Below, one piece after another: positions 44,001-53,892 of a DNA stretch of 64,000 nt. Origin of the DNA: Haemonchus contortus. Lineage: Eukaryota; Nematoda; Chromadorea; Rhabditida; Trichostrongylidae. Position numbers and translations under genes: made by a program. Where the stretch lies: the NCBI GenBank assembly GCA_000469685.2, contig LS997567.1, forward strand, positions 30,800,799 through 30,864,798, given 5' to 3'. How positions within the stretch are numbered: position 1 is the stretch's first letter; each line of letters opens with the position of its first letter. The notes beneath the pieces were generated by a model. The model saw only the letters and a program-made list of their open reading frames with translations. It was not told the origin of the DNA and made no database searches.

Positions 44001-46915
44001 GCTATAACTACTTCGAAAGTCTTGTGTGAAAACAGTTCGACAATTCGCCTAAATTTCTATCTTGAAGACCCTGTATGTTTTCTTAAATTCTTTCAATCTC
44101 TTCTATCACCTCTCCCACACCGTTATTATCACCTTATCTACAGCTATAACTAGTTCAAAAGTGTTTTGTGAAAATGTTTCGACAATTTGCGTGAATCTCC
44201 CTCTTGAAGACCCTTATGTTCCGTTTGATTTATTTCAATCTCCTCTATCACCTATACCACACCGTTACTATCACCTTATTCACAGCTGTAACTACTTCAA
44301 AGGCCTTGTGTGAAAACAGTTCGACAATTTGCCTAAATTTCTATCTTGAAGGCCTTGAATGTTCCGCTTAAATTCTTTCAATCTCTTCTATCACCTCTAC
44401 CACAGCTATAACTACTTCGAAAGTCTCGTTTGATAAGTGTCTGATAATTTGCGTGAACTCCTTCTTGAAGAACGTGTATTTTCCGCTTGAATTCTATCAA
44501 TCGCTTCTATCATTTTATCAACAGCTATAACTTTTTCGAACGTTACGTGTTGTAAGTGTTCAATAACTTGCGTGAATCCACCTTGAAGACCCTGTATGTT
44601 TTCTCAAATTCCTTCAATCGCTTCTATCACCTCTACCGCAGCTATAACTACTTCGAAAATCTCGTTTGATGAGTGTCTGATAATTTGCGTGAATTCCTCT
44701 TAAAGACCCTGTATGCTTTGCTTAAATTTTTTCAATCGTTTCTATCACCTTATCTACAGCTATATATACTTCGAAAGTTCTGTTTGAAAACAGTTCGGCA
44801 ATTTGCGTTGACCTCCCTTTTGAAGACCCTGTATGTTTCGTTTGATTTATTTCAGTCTCCTCTATCACCTATACCACACCGTTACTATCACCTTATCCAC
44901 AGCTGTAACTACTTCAAAAGTCTTGTGTGAAAATAGTTGGATAATTTGCGTGGATCTCCCTCTTGAAGACCCTTATGTTCCGTTTGATTTATTTCAATCT
45001 CCTCTATCACCTATACCACACCGTTACTATCACCTTATCCATAGCTGTAACTACTTCAAAAGCCTTGTGTGAAAACAGTTCGACAATTTGCCTAAATTTC
45101 TGTCTTGAAGGCCTTGAATGTTCCGCTTAAATTCTTTCAATCTCTTCTATCACCTCTACCACAGCGATAACTTTTTCGAAAGTCACGTGTGGTAAGTATT
45201 CAATAACCTGCGTGAACCTCCCTCCTGAAGATCCTGTATGCTTTGCATGAACTATTTAAATCTCTTCTATCACCTTATCCACAGCTGTAACTAATTAAAA
45301 ATTCTTGTGTGAAAACAGTTCGATGATTTGTGTGAACCGCTCTTGAAGACCCTGTATGTTTTCTTAAATTCTTTCAATCGCTTCTATAACCTCTCCGACA
45401 CCGTTACTATCACCTTATCTACAGCTATAACTAGTTCGAAAGTGTTGTGACAAGGTGGTTCGACAACTTGCGTGAATTTCTATCTTGAGAGCCCTGAATG
45501 TTTCGCTTGAATTCATTCAATCTCTTCTATCACCTCTACCACAGCTATAACTACTTCGAACGTTTTGTGTTGTAAGTGTTCAATAACTTGCGTGAATCTC
45601 TATCTTGAGGGCCCTGAATGTTTCGCTTGAATTCATTCAATCTCTTCTATCACCTCTACCACAGCTATAACTACTTCGAAAGTCTCGTTTGATAAGTGTC
45701 TGATAATTTGCGTAAACTCCTTCTTGAAGAACGTGTATTTTTCGCTTGAATTCTTTCAATCGCTTCTATCATTTTATCAACAGCTATAACTTTTTCGAAC
45801 GTTACGTGTCGTAAGTGTTCAATAACTTGCGTGAATCCACCTTGAGGACCCTGTATGTTTTCTTAAATTCCTTCAATCGCTTCTATCACTTCTACCGCAG
45901 CTATAACTACTTCGAAAATCTCGTTTGATGAGTGTCTGATAATTTGCGTGAATTCCTCTTAAAGACCCTGTATGCTTTGCTTAAATTTTTTCAATCGTTT
46001 CTATCACCTTATCTACAGCTATATCTACTTCGAAAGTTCTGTTTGAAAACAGTTCGGCAATTTGCGTGGACCTCCCTCTTGAAGACCCTTATGTTCCGTT
46101 TGATTTATTTCAATCTCCTCTATCACCTATACCACACCGTTACTATCACCTTATCCATAGCTGTAACTACTTCAAAAGTCTTGTGTGAAAATAGTTCGAT
46201 AATTTGCGTGGATCTCCCTCTTGAAGACCCTTATGTTTCGTATAATTCATTTTAATCTCTACTATCACCTATACCACACCGTTACTATCACCTTATCCAC
46301 AGCTGTAACTACTTTGAAAGTCTTGTGTGCTTGAAGACCCTGTATGTTTTCTTGAATTCTTTCAATCTCTTCTATCACCTCTGCCACACCGTTACTATCA
46401 CCTTATCTACAGCTATAACTAGTTCGAAAGTGTTTTGTGAAAATGGTTCGACAATTTGCGTGAATCTCTATCTTGAAGGCTTTGAATGTTCCGTTTAAAT
46501 TCTTCCAATCTCTTCTATCACCTCCACCACAGCTATTACTACTTTGAAAGTCTTCTGCGGTAAGTGTTCAATAACTTGCGTGAACCTCCCTCTTGTAGTC
46601 CCTGTATGTTTTCTTAAATTCGTTCAATCTCTTCTATCACCTATAACACACCGCTAATATCACCTTATCTACAGCTATATCTACTTCAAAAATCCTGTTT
46701 GAAAATAGTTCAATAACCTGCGTGAACCTCCCTCTTGAAGACCCTGTATGTTTTCTTAAATTCTTTCAATCCCTTCTATCTCCTCTACCACACCGTTACT
46801 ATCACCTTATCTACAGCTATAACTACTTCGAAAGTCTTGTGTGATGATTGTTCGATAATTTGGGTGAATACCTCTTGAAGATCCTGTATGTTTCGTCTTA
46901 TATATTTCCATCTCT
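38040..46915. repeat. Satellite 2 (monomers ~140 bp) with higher-order structure
   Basis: The monomer contains TTGAAGACCCTGTATGTTTT, CTTAAATTCTTTCAATC, TTCTATCACCT, ACACCGTTACTATCACCTTA, ACAGCTATAACTACTTCGAA and AGTCTTGTGTGAAAACAG. Monomer steps of 140-146 bp are common (for example 46595 to 46737 to 46877). Blocks repeat at 807 bp (39483 and 40290; 41855 and 42662), and a block near 40802-41300 recurs 3,630 bp later. The many ~85-codon frames are period artefacts of one monomer phase. No LTR, TIR or pol III box is seen inside. Confidence 0.9.
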
Positions 46916-47066
46916 TCTCGCACGAGGTCGCTTCTTCGGCAGTAACAACAACCGGCCAAATAGTCGTCGAATTCCTACTTTGACTCAAATGCAACCTCCG
47001 GTTATGTGATAGCAGAGGTGAAACCTTAGGGAGACGGCAGTCGACCAGCCATAACCGTGTGTTCAA
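46785..47066 (-). CDS. Open frame running from flank into the satellite 2 edge monomer (hypothetical)
   Basis: A 93-codon minus-strand frame starts outside the array. It runs through VVVTAEEATSCEKRWKYIRR and then reads the last satellite monomer as NIQDLQEVFTQIIEQSSHKT followed by FEVVIAVDKVIVTV. Similar translations (GLQ-GFTQ-IEH, TFE-VIAVDK) can be found in other monomers on the same strand, but with stops and frame changes, because monomer length is not a multiple of three. Either the array grew from a coding exon at this edge, or the open frame is chance. I recognise no domain. Confidence 0.25.
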   Translation of the reverse strand: MNTRLWLVDCRLPKVSPLLSHNRRLHLSQSRNSTTIWPVVVTAEEATSCEKRWKYIRRNIQDLQEVFTQIIEQSSHKTFEVVIAVDKVIVTVW

Positions 47067-47080
47067 GTCACAGAGTTATA

Positions 47081-47542
47081 TGAAGGCGCAGTTCACAATA
47101 AAAATGGTTCCTGAGATTTTTCCATAGTATGAATTCTAGAACCTCCCCCCCCCCCACCCCCGCATACCATGTCTGGCGCTGTCAGGTCGGAAAATGGCCT
47201 AGTTTGGCGCTATAAAGACTCAAAGATTGTATCTTGTGTATCCTTGGACGAGTTTTACCGGCATTGCGGAGGCTGCTCCATTTACATGGGAGCCCATGTA
47301 GAAGGTTGAGCAACATGAAGGCAGTTCTGTACAGTTCTGGCTTGATGTAGTCCGCTCTCTCCGCAATTGCAACACTTGAAATCTCGTCCAACCTCTATCT
47401 TACCTACTTTCGAGGGGCCATATTCTTCTCGAAATCGTCGGATTTTCTTGCTTTCTTCACTATCGATGAACTATTCCCAACTTGTACTCACACTATTCGA
47501 ATAAAAGGGGGTACTTTAGAATCGTTGTGAACTGTGCCTTCA
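47081..47542. mobile_element. Non-autonomous TIR element, GGCACAGTTCACAA family, copy 2
   Basis: The left end is TGAAGGCGCAGTTCACAA. The right end is its inverted partner (reverse complement TGAAGGCACAGTTCACAA). The element is 462 bp with a C-run near 47144-47160 and no coding. The inner left sequence AAAAATGGTTCC is shared with the right end of 14073-14694. Confidence 0.65.
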
Positions 47543-48440
47543 AGTATTGGTATTGATTTAGTGTAGTAAGATGGCAAGTGTTGCTTCAGGTCACTGCCAC
47601 ATGTAATTAGTGCGTATACGGTGACTAAGGTATACGTCACCGTATACGCATACAAATTTTTACTCCGTCCCTACAGGGTTCTTCTCTGACTCGATGGAAA
47701 ACGTATATGGACCCTCACTCTTCAGAACCTCGTCTGACGACTAAATAGATCAAATAATTCTGAAAGGTCAAGGACGTCTGTGAGCTGACTATGGATTTTT
47801 AATCTTAGCTTCGTAAACCTCAGCGCAGGCCCTGTCCACTCTATGTTTTTTTCACTCCTCCTTCGTCAAACAGAATTAAGCGCTTATTTTCGGATTTTAA
47901 AATGTTTGAACAAAGTCATAAGTGCTTGACTACAGCTTCACCCACCTCAGTGCAGACCACTTCCTTCTAAATGTCACCACCCTTTTTCAGATTTTCCCTG
48001 GTAGCCATTTCCTCCGCATTCTAGAACAGAGTTAAGAATCTGCCATATCAACCCACCCATTCAATTGCAAAGTCCGCCCAGGATTTGGTCACGTCTCTTC
48101 TGTAATATCTGACCACCTTTCCTCACCTAGAATGTCATTGAATAGAATTACGAGTTTTTGATCTTAGCCACTCTCTTGTGCGGGGACCGCCCACCGGTGA
48201 TCTGACTACATTTCTCCCATGCAAGCCCGACCTATTTCGTAGTCAGATCATTCTCCGTGCCGCAGGCCGTGGGAGTTTGGGGAGAAGTTCCGTTACTCCT
48301 CTCTCCAGCTATGAACACAGCTGCAGATTTGAAGCCGACTCCGCCCACTCTGTGCAAAACCTACCCTCTACCTACTTATTTCTGCATGCTAGAACGTTCT
48401 TGAACAAAGTTATCAACTTTAATCATTGTCTAATGTTTTC
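47543..48440. other. Unassigned interval, weakly repetitive
   Basis: Phrases such as AATAGAATTACGAG or CAGAATTAAG, GATCTTAGC and TCCGCCCA recur loosely near 47800-48180, as in an old tandem repeat. The 48178-48543 plus-strand frame overlaps the Penelope element and is not convincing. Confidence 0.35.
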
Positions 48441-48485
48441 CACTGTCTTGCCGTACAGGTCTGTTATGGCTGAAACCGCTTCATT

Positions 48486-48520
48486 GGTCGACGTTTCGAC
48501 AAATCGTTGTCTTCAGGACC
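48486..48520 (-). ncRNA. Hammerhead-ribozyme-like motif, Penelope 3' region
   Basis: On the minus strand GGTC, CTGAAGA, a GACAA-CGAT-TTGTC hairpin, GAAAC, GTC and GACC follow each other. GGTC/GACC would be stem I, AC/GT a minimal stem III, and CTGANGA and GAAA the catalytic core. The GA of the core also forms the start of the only good stem II, so the motif is two nucleotides short of the consensus and is probably decayed. Hammerheads are known from Penelope-like elements. Confidence 0.4.
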
Positions 48521-48948
48521 CGAAAGCAGTTCGGAGCTCCTGATCTGTGGCTTACTCGACCAAGAGCCCAAACGCGCTAGCCCAGTTGCAACAGCTTCAA
48601 GAAACTTGTACACCAGAAGAGCCCAACCGAGAAACCAACCTCCTGCAGTTCCACCAACGTTGTCGTCCCACTCAATTTCGTGAACAACCAGGGACCAATG
48701 AGACACACCATTGGCGGTCGTTGGCTAAGAACTGCGCGGTGCTTTCAAAGCCCACAAAATGAAATGATCGGCAGAAATTCGCTTGTTACGGCAATGCACT
48801 CATTTCGGTTGTTCTGCTCGGGATTTCTCTCGTGGATGTGGAACACTTCCAAAATCTTTCTAGCACCGATCTCTTTCTCGTAGGCTTTCTCTTTCTCTCG
48901 CATCAAGATCCTGACTGATACTTCAAACTCTACATCTCCGTGGCGATG

Positions 48949-49433
48949 CTTACTATGGTTGAGTCAGAATGTTTTTTTCTTAAGCCTTCCAACATTGTCT
49001 CACTTCATTAGGACAACGTTTCGGCAGCGTCGGCATCGTCAGGGCCTAAAATGGTGCAAAACATATGTGACCTGCTCTTGCAGACGCCTCAACAGAATTT
49101 CCAAGAAGGTCCATCTAGAATAGGAAACCTTCAACGATATTAATCGAAGACGCAAACATTGCTCACCTCGAAGTCCACCTCTCAGGCAGGACTACAACCC
49201 TCGCACTAACATCACTAAGAAATGACAAGAATAATTCCGTCTGACCTCATCGCAGATCAAAGGTCACAAAGGTCGAGGAAGAGTGCGAGTTCACAGGTTA
49301 CGGCTACACACTCATATTTCCTTTTCATTTAGGGACCTTTAGCCGTGATCCAAAGCGCTACGCGCCGCAATCTCGGGTTTAAGCGCCAGCATAAACGCGG
49401 AAACATCCAGGGATAAACTGCATTGTACAAAAC
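48949..49433 (-). other. Intron-like insert in the Penelope endonuclease
   Basis: On the minus strand GTTTTG follows the last codon of TPSGTHQ, and AGTAAG precedes CATCGCCACGG. Removing the 485 bp would join THQ to HRHGDVEFEV in frame. The same insert, 475 bp long, is at the same place in element B (51057-51531). Confidence 0.6.
49011..49046 (-). ncRNA. Second hammerhead-like motif, inside the insert
   Basis: The minus strand reads GGCC, CTGACGA, TGCCGACGCTGCC, GAAAC, GTT, GTC. CTGACGA and GAAA fit the hammerhead core, and AC/GT with a 3-nt loop could be stem III. Stem II pairing is imperfect. Element B has a diverged counterpart near 51430-51470. Confidence 0.35.
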
Positions 49434-50867
49434 TTGATGAGTTCCCGAAGGGGTATACATTTTTGATCCAGCCAGCCCATTTACATATTTCTTGACCAGA
49501 GCGCGCAAAGGGCGATCTGTTTCTTCTGTGTACTTGCATCCACAGCTTTGACAGCGTACAGAGCAGACCACTCCCACCTTCATGTAGTCACCCTTCCTGC
49601 CATAGGCATGCCACACAGTTGGGAGAGTCGCATCTTTGTCATAAAGTCGAATGCGAATGAAAAGCCTTTGGACGGTACTCGGAGGTATTTCGAAGACTCT
49701 TACATCGTCTTGAAGGCACCGACGCACGATTGAACACACCGATCTGCACTTTTCTTCGAAAATGAAAGGCAGACAAAAAGTCGCTCCGCCGAGTGGGGAT
49801 TTTCATGGGAGGTCGGTGTAGAGAAATACCTCCGTCATGTTGACTGAAGCCTGAAAATCCATTCAACGAGGCAATGCTCTGGGATATGCTCGAAGCTCCT
49901 TCTTCAGTTCAGCATCAGATGAAATTCTCTTGAAACTCTCTCGACTCTGAACATGTTACTCACCACCGCCTGCTTGGTTTTCATAGAGTGTGCCGATTGC
50001 GAATGAACAATTATATTCTTACGGCTTGGCTTGCGGTATCATTTGATCCTTGCTATGCCTCGTGTCACTTGGACTTGGGCACTCAAAAAGACCGCCAATC
50101 CTTCACGGCCTTTTATCGTGTGAATCTGATGTTTTGTGATTGCTTGATCAGGAGATTTTAACAAAAGTTCATTTCTCCCTGAGTCAAACATATAATAAGG
50201 CAGTATCCATGCAATGATAATATATAATAGGATTGGGTCGCGGTCCAGTACTGGCTTCTAGACACTTGAAATGCACTCTATAGCCAGGGCAGGAGCTAAT
50301 CATTGCCCCATAGCTAGACCTCGTAATTGTTTATAGTACTCACCTTACCGCTTAAAGAAGGAACACTCTAGGCACTCTGCCAAGACAGCCACAACTTGCG
50401 TAACAGTGAACCTGTGAAGCTGTAGATTAGGTTCATGTTGACAAAGCAATTATGTGGCCTCCAGCGCTGCACCATTCGAAACATTAGTGCATACGGATGT
50501 GACGTCAAAAGATTCCATCCCACAGCCTTCCGGAGATTGGCGCTGGACAACTTGTTGAACAGCATGCTAGTGCTTTTCAAGTGGGCGGAGATGTACCGAA
50601 GTGTCTGACCCGAGATAATATTGAGAAACCAAGACATTTTGTCCATGGGTTCCACAGTGCCACTGTCTTTGGGTCCAACTTTGAATTTGGTATGGTCTAT
50701 CGAAACCATGTCCGTTGTAGTGAGCTTATGTGTTTTGATAAGTACGTACAGGACGGGATGGTCACACTTTAGGCGACTGATAACTGTATTGGGCACATTA
50801 GCAGTCTTTGCTAACTGCGCCAAATTCTGTTCAGTTCACGACATTGCTTTCTATATTCCTTTTCAGA

Positions 50868-51640
50868 TGATTACCCCAAAATACCCTTCGAAGACTTCTT
50901 GTTCGCAATCGACTCTGGGAGTGGTCTACTCTGCACTCTGTCAAATCTGTGGCTGTGAGTACACAGAAGGAAAAGGTCGCCCCTTGTGCGTTCTGCTCAA
51001 GAAACACACAAATGGGCTGACTGGATCGAAATGTATACCCCTTTAGGAGTGCCCCGGTTTTGTACCACAGTTTATCCTTTGACTTTCCGTGTTTACATTG
51101 GCGCTTGAACCCGAGGCGCGTAGCGCTTTGGATCACGCCTAAAGGTCCCTAAATGAATAGGAAAGATGAGTGTCTAGCCGTAACCTGTGAACTCGCACTC
51201 TTCCTCGACCTTTGTGACCTTTGATCTGCGATGAGGTCAGACGGAATTATTCTTTTCATTTCTGAGTGAAGTTAGCGCGAGGGTTGTAGTTCTGCCTGAG
51301 CGGTGGACTTCAAGGTGCGCAATGTTTGCCTCTTCGATTAATGTCGTTGAAGGTTTGCTATCCTAAATGGACCTTCTTAGAAATTCTGTTGAGGCGTCTG
51401 AGTGAGCAAGCCACCTATGCTTTGCACAATTCAGGCCCTGACGATGGCGATGCTGCCAACACGTTAGTCTAAGGAAGTAATACAATGTTGGAAGGCTAGA
51501 CAAAAAAACATCCAGGCTTAACCATAGGAAGCGTCGCCACGGAGGTGTAGAGTTTGAAGTAACAGTCAAGATTTTGATGCGAGAGTCGCGACCTCGGTGC
51601 GAAAAAACTTTTAGAGCCTTCTGGATCAGCGCGAAAATCG
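50868..51640 (+). pseudogene. Penelope-like element B, endonuclease end only, inverted relative to A
   Basis: The plus strand reads LGVVYSALCQICGCEYTEGK, GRPLCVLLKKHTNGLTGS, then stops. After the intron-like insert (51057-51531) it continues as HGGVEFEVTVKILMRE and then KTFRAFWISAKI. The recognition is by alignment with element A, including nearly identical insert sequence (for example TTGTGACCTTTGATCTGCGA in the same place). The RT is absent, as in 5'-truncated retroelement copies. The start of homology is at about 50868-50925, directly against the RT part of element A on the other strand. Confidence 0.75.
51057..51531 (+). other. Intron-like insert, Penelope element B
   Basis: This is the counterpart of 48949-49433. 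It starts GTTTTG and ends GGAAG before CGTCGCCACGG. The two inserts are similar along their length. Confidence 0.6.
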
Positions 51641-52989
51641 CAAAACGAATTGAAAAAATGAATGTCTTGCCGTAAATAACGAGCTTGCCCTTTCCTCGAC
51701 CTGTGTGGTTTCCCATTGCCACCGGCGGCAAGCCCGGGGTCAAGACACTTGGAGCCCACACACTGGAAAGGTTTAAGTACTTTTCTTGAGATGGAGGGGT
51801 CAACGGTCTTCTTCCGAACATCTGAGGTGGGTTTCCTGTCGTGTTTTACAAAAACCTCTCTGGATTTCTATGGGCCACACTCGAGCTCAGGTCAAATAAG
51901 AATAGCAACATTTTGGCAAAGGCTTCAGAGAAGAACACCTATGACATCAAATATTGAGAGTGTTCATGATGGTGGAAACAACGGTGTCCCCACTATTCTT
52001 ACAAGAAAACTCGCTATCCATCTGGGGAACCTTCCAAGATCACCTGTAGCTGGTTCATTGGATTAGAATGAAGAGAAAGAATGGAAATGGCCAAAGAGTA
52101 AAAAAAGCAATTCGAGCAAATTTCATAACAGCACGAACAGCAAAAGGTTATCAGAGTGAATGTGTCTCTCTTCCAGTATGGAAGCGATTATACTCCGGCG
52201 GATTGGCCTGGAAAGTGGCTGCTAGTTGAAAATGTGTAGACTGTTCGATGACGATGCAGCCTCGGAAGAGGTGTTGCTTATGAGGCTGTTGTGCACGCCT
52301 GGTTGGTGATAGAGCAGCAAATTGTCATCGAAACCACAAACACTGCACTTCATGTCGCAGGCGTTCTCGTGCCCTGCGTTCAGGTATGACGTGTTTCAAG
52401 CACAAAATTTATGGATCACAACTGCTGATGCAATGTCTATCACGTTTACAAGCGAATAAATAGAGAAGTAGCGGTCTTTCTTCACACCATGATTTTTTTC
52501 CATGAAATGAATTTGAACGAAAGTATAGCCGGATACCAAGCATCTTCAGTGACCATGAAGCTTGTGTAAGGAAAGGCAAGCTCCGATACGAAACCCCCAA
52601 GAAAAAGCAGAAAGCAATGAGACAAACACCTAGACAATGTTCCTGCTTAACTGAAGTACATCTTCATAGATTGGCTGACTGTGAGAGGTAGTGGTGAGAC
52701 GTATTTGTACAGCGCCCTGCGTGATATTGCGCTTGGAAGAAGACGTTAAGTGGAGTATGTCATAACTGCCACTGATCTTCTTTTTGAAGGGGAAACAGTA
52801 AACTTAACATCATTTTCAACATTGCGAATGAGAACCGTACATCTCCGACGAAACAGCAGGTGAGTGAGATCCAACAACTGATGTCAGCTGATATGTTTGT
52901 ATGGGATAAATTATTCATGGCTCTGAAGTTTACACCAGAAGCAGTAGACGCACTTCCAAAGAATACAGAACGAATGACTCCCTCCTGTT
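51641..52989. other. Interval without recognised genes
   Basis: Only short, unrecognised frames are present (for example 51716-52066 plus, 52409-52600 minus). No TE ends are seen. Confidence 0.45.
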
Positions 52990-53165
52990 AGAGAACTTGT
53001 TTAGAGGCCGACGCTCTCTCCCCAGCAGGCAGAGTTTACACCAAACAAGCTCTCCCCCAGTAGACGGAGTCTACACCTAGCACCTGCTATTAGTGTTCCC
53101 ATATTGCCGCCTACATCCCTTCCAAATCTGAACTTTCTAGGTCTCCGAGAAGAGGAATTAACGCC
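52990..53165 (-). mobile_element. Helitron-derived repeat fragment
   Basis: The reverse complement gives GACCTAGAAAGTTCAGATTT, GGAAGGGATGTAGGCGGCAA and TATGGGAACACTAATAG, then CTCCGTCTACTGGGGGAGAG. These match the Helitron 1 internal unit in order. Confidence 0.65.
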
Positions 53166-53281
53166 CTAGCCCTCATGAACAGAGGCATACCTCAAAATGA
53201 AAATATTTCTCGTGATTTCTCTCTAGGATGAATACAGAAGGACAGCAGAGAGGACGCTGATGAGCCCAAAAGCGGCCAAGA

Positions 53282-53310
53282 GGGGGGGGGGGGGGGGGGA
53301 GGGGGAGGGG
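53282..53310. repeat. Poly-G tract
   Basis: A run of 18 G is followed by A and two further G runs. It could form a G-quadruplex. The frames across it are artefacts. Confidence 0.9.
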
Positions 53311-53796
53311 TAACAAGAGTCCTGAAAACCGGCCAAGGCGGCGTACACTTCCAAGGTCGGTCGAGTCATTGCGTCGTTGCAGAGGCTGTAGAGGTCGCAC
53401 CAATCGCGCACGAATCCAACGTTGCACGCAGGCATCTTGCTGTAGCCAGCAATACGCAATGGCTTAAACAATGGGTCAGCTTTTCCAGATACCCCTTTAA
53501 TGCAATTTTGTTCCTGTAGTCTCGTCCGACCCATGGTTTTACTACTTTTTTGAAACTTTATATTTCTCAGATACGCCGATTTTTGCGCTTTCTTTACCTT
53601 TTTCCGTTACTTTCATTTATCACTTCCATCTTTCGTCTGAAACTAATCACCCCCATAATTGTGGACTGTGCCTTCAAGTCATGTTTTCCTAAGCAGCTCG
53701 GCTCAATCTCCATTTGTTCCAACTTCTCTGGGCTATTTCAGTTCAATTTCCGGTAAGCGTCGTATAAGATGATTACAAACAAAGAGACATCGTGGT

Positions 53797-53892
53797 GTCA
53801 TTGTCGTCCACAACACTTCTGCTGATGTCACCCTTTGATGGTTATGCTACTGCTTATATCTGTCGATTCTTTAGAGGTTCACTTCAATAGCT
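53797..53892 (+). repeat. 95-bp direct repeat, copy 1
   Basis: This shares CACAACACTTCT, CACCCTTTGAT, GCTACTGCTTATATCTGTCG and AGGTTCACTTCAA-type sequence with 55918-56012. The flanks differ, so the ends of the repeat are near these coordinates. Confidence 0.65.

Larger units (their letters stand above)
48745..50826 (-). pseudogene. Penelope-like element A: reverse transcriptase plus GIY-YIG endonuclease
   Basis: From high to low coordinate, the minus strand first gives RT with HPVLYVLIKTHKL (the KTHK finger). Next come KVGPKDSGTVEPMDKMSWFL and RGLAMG. The palm region near 50220 has its YxDD frame destroyed but keeps CLIICLTQGEMNFC. Thumb and linker pieces follow (RLYDKDATLP). The GIY-YIG-type endonuclease has VGVVCSVRCQSCGCKYTEET, where the usual YIGET is YTEET. 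After an intron-like gap (49433-48949) the domain resumes as HRHGDVEFEVSVRILMRE, ARKILEVFHIHERNP and ECIAVTSEFLPI. It ends at TGA 48745-48747. Penelope-like elements carry exactly this RT plus GIY-YIG order and use it for target-primed retrotransposition. Several stops and frameshifts are present. The N-terminus beyond 50826 is lost. Confidence 0.8.

Noticed and set aside
38671..46255. About twelve near-identical ~85-codon plus-strand frames (such as those starting MKTLYVFLNSFNLF)
   Set aside because: They recur exactly with the satellite 2 monomers and carry no codon-level signal; they are one open phase of a tandem repeat.
38040..46915. CRISPR-like array
   Set aside because: The repeats are ~140-bp contiguous monomers without unique spacers, in a eukaryotic context.
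53223..53534. 103-codon minus-strand ORF with a PPPPP tract
   Set aside because: It spans the poly-G run, and no domain is visible outside it.
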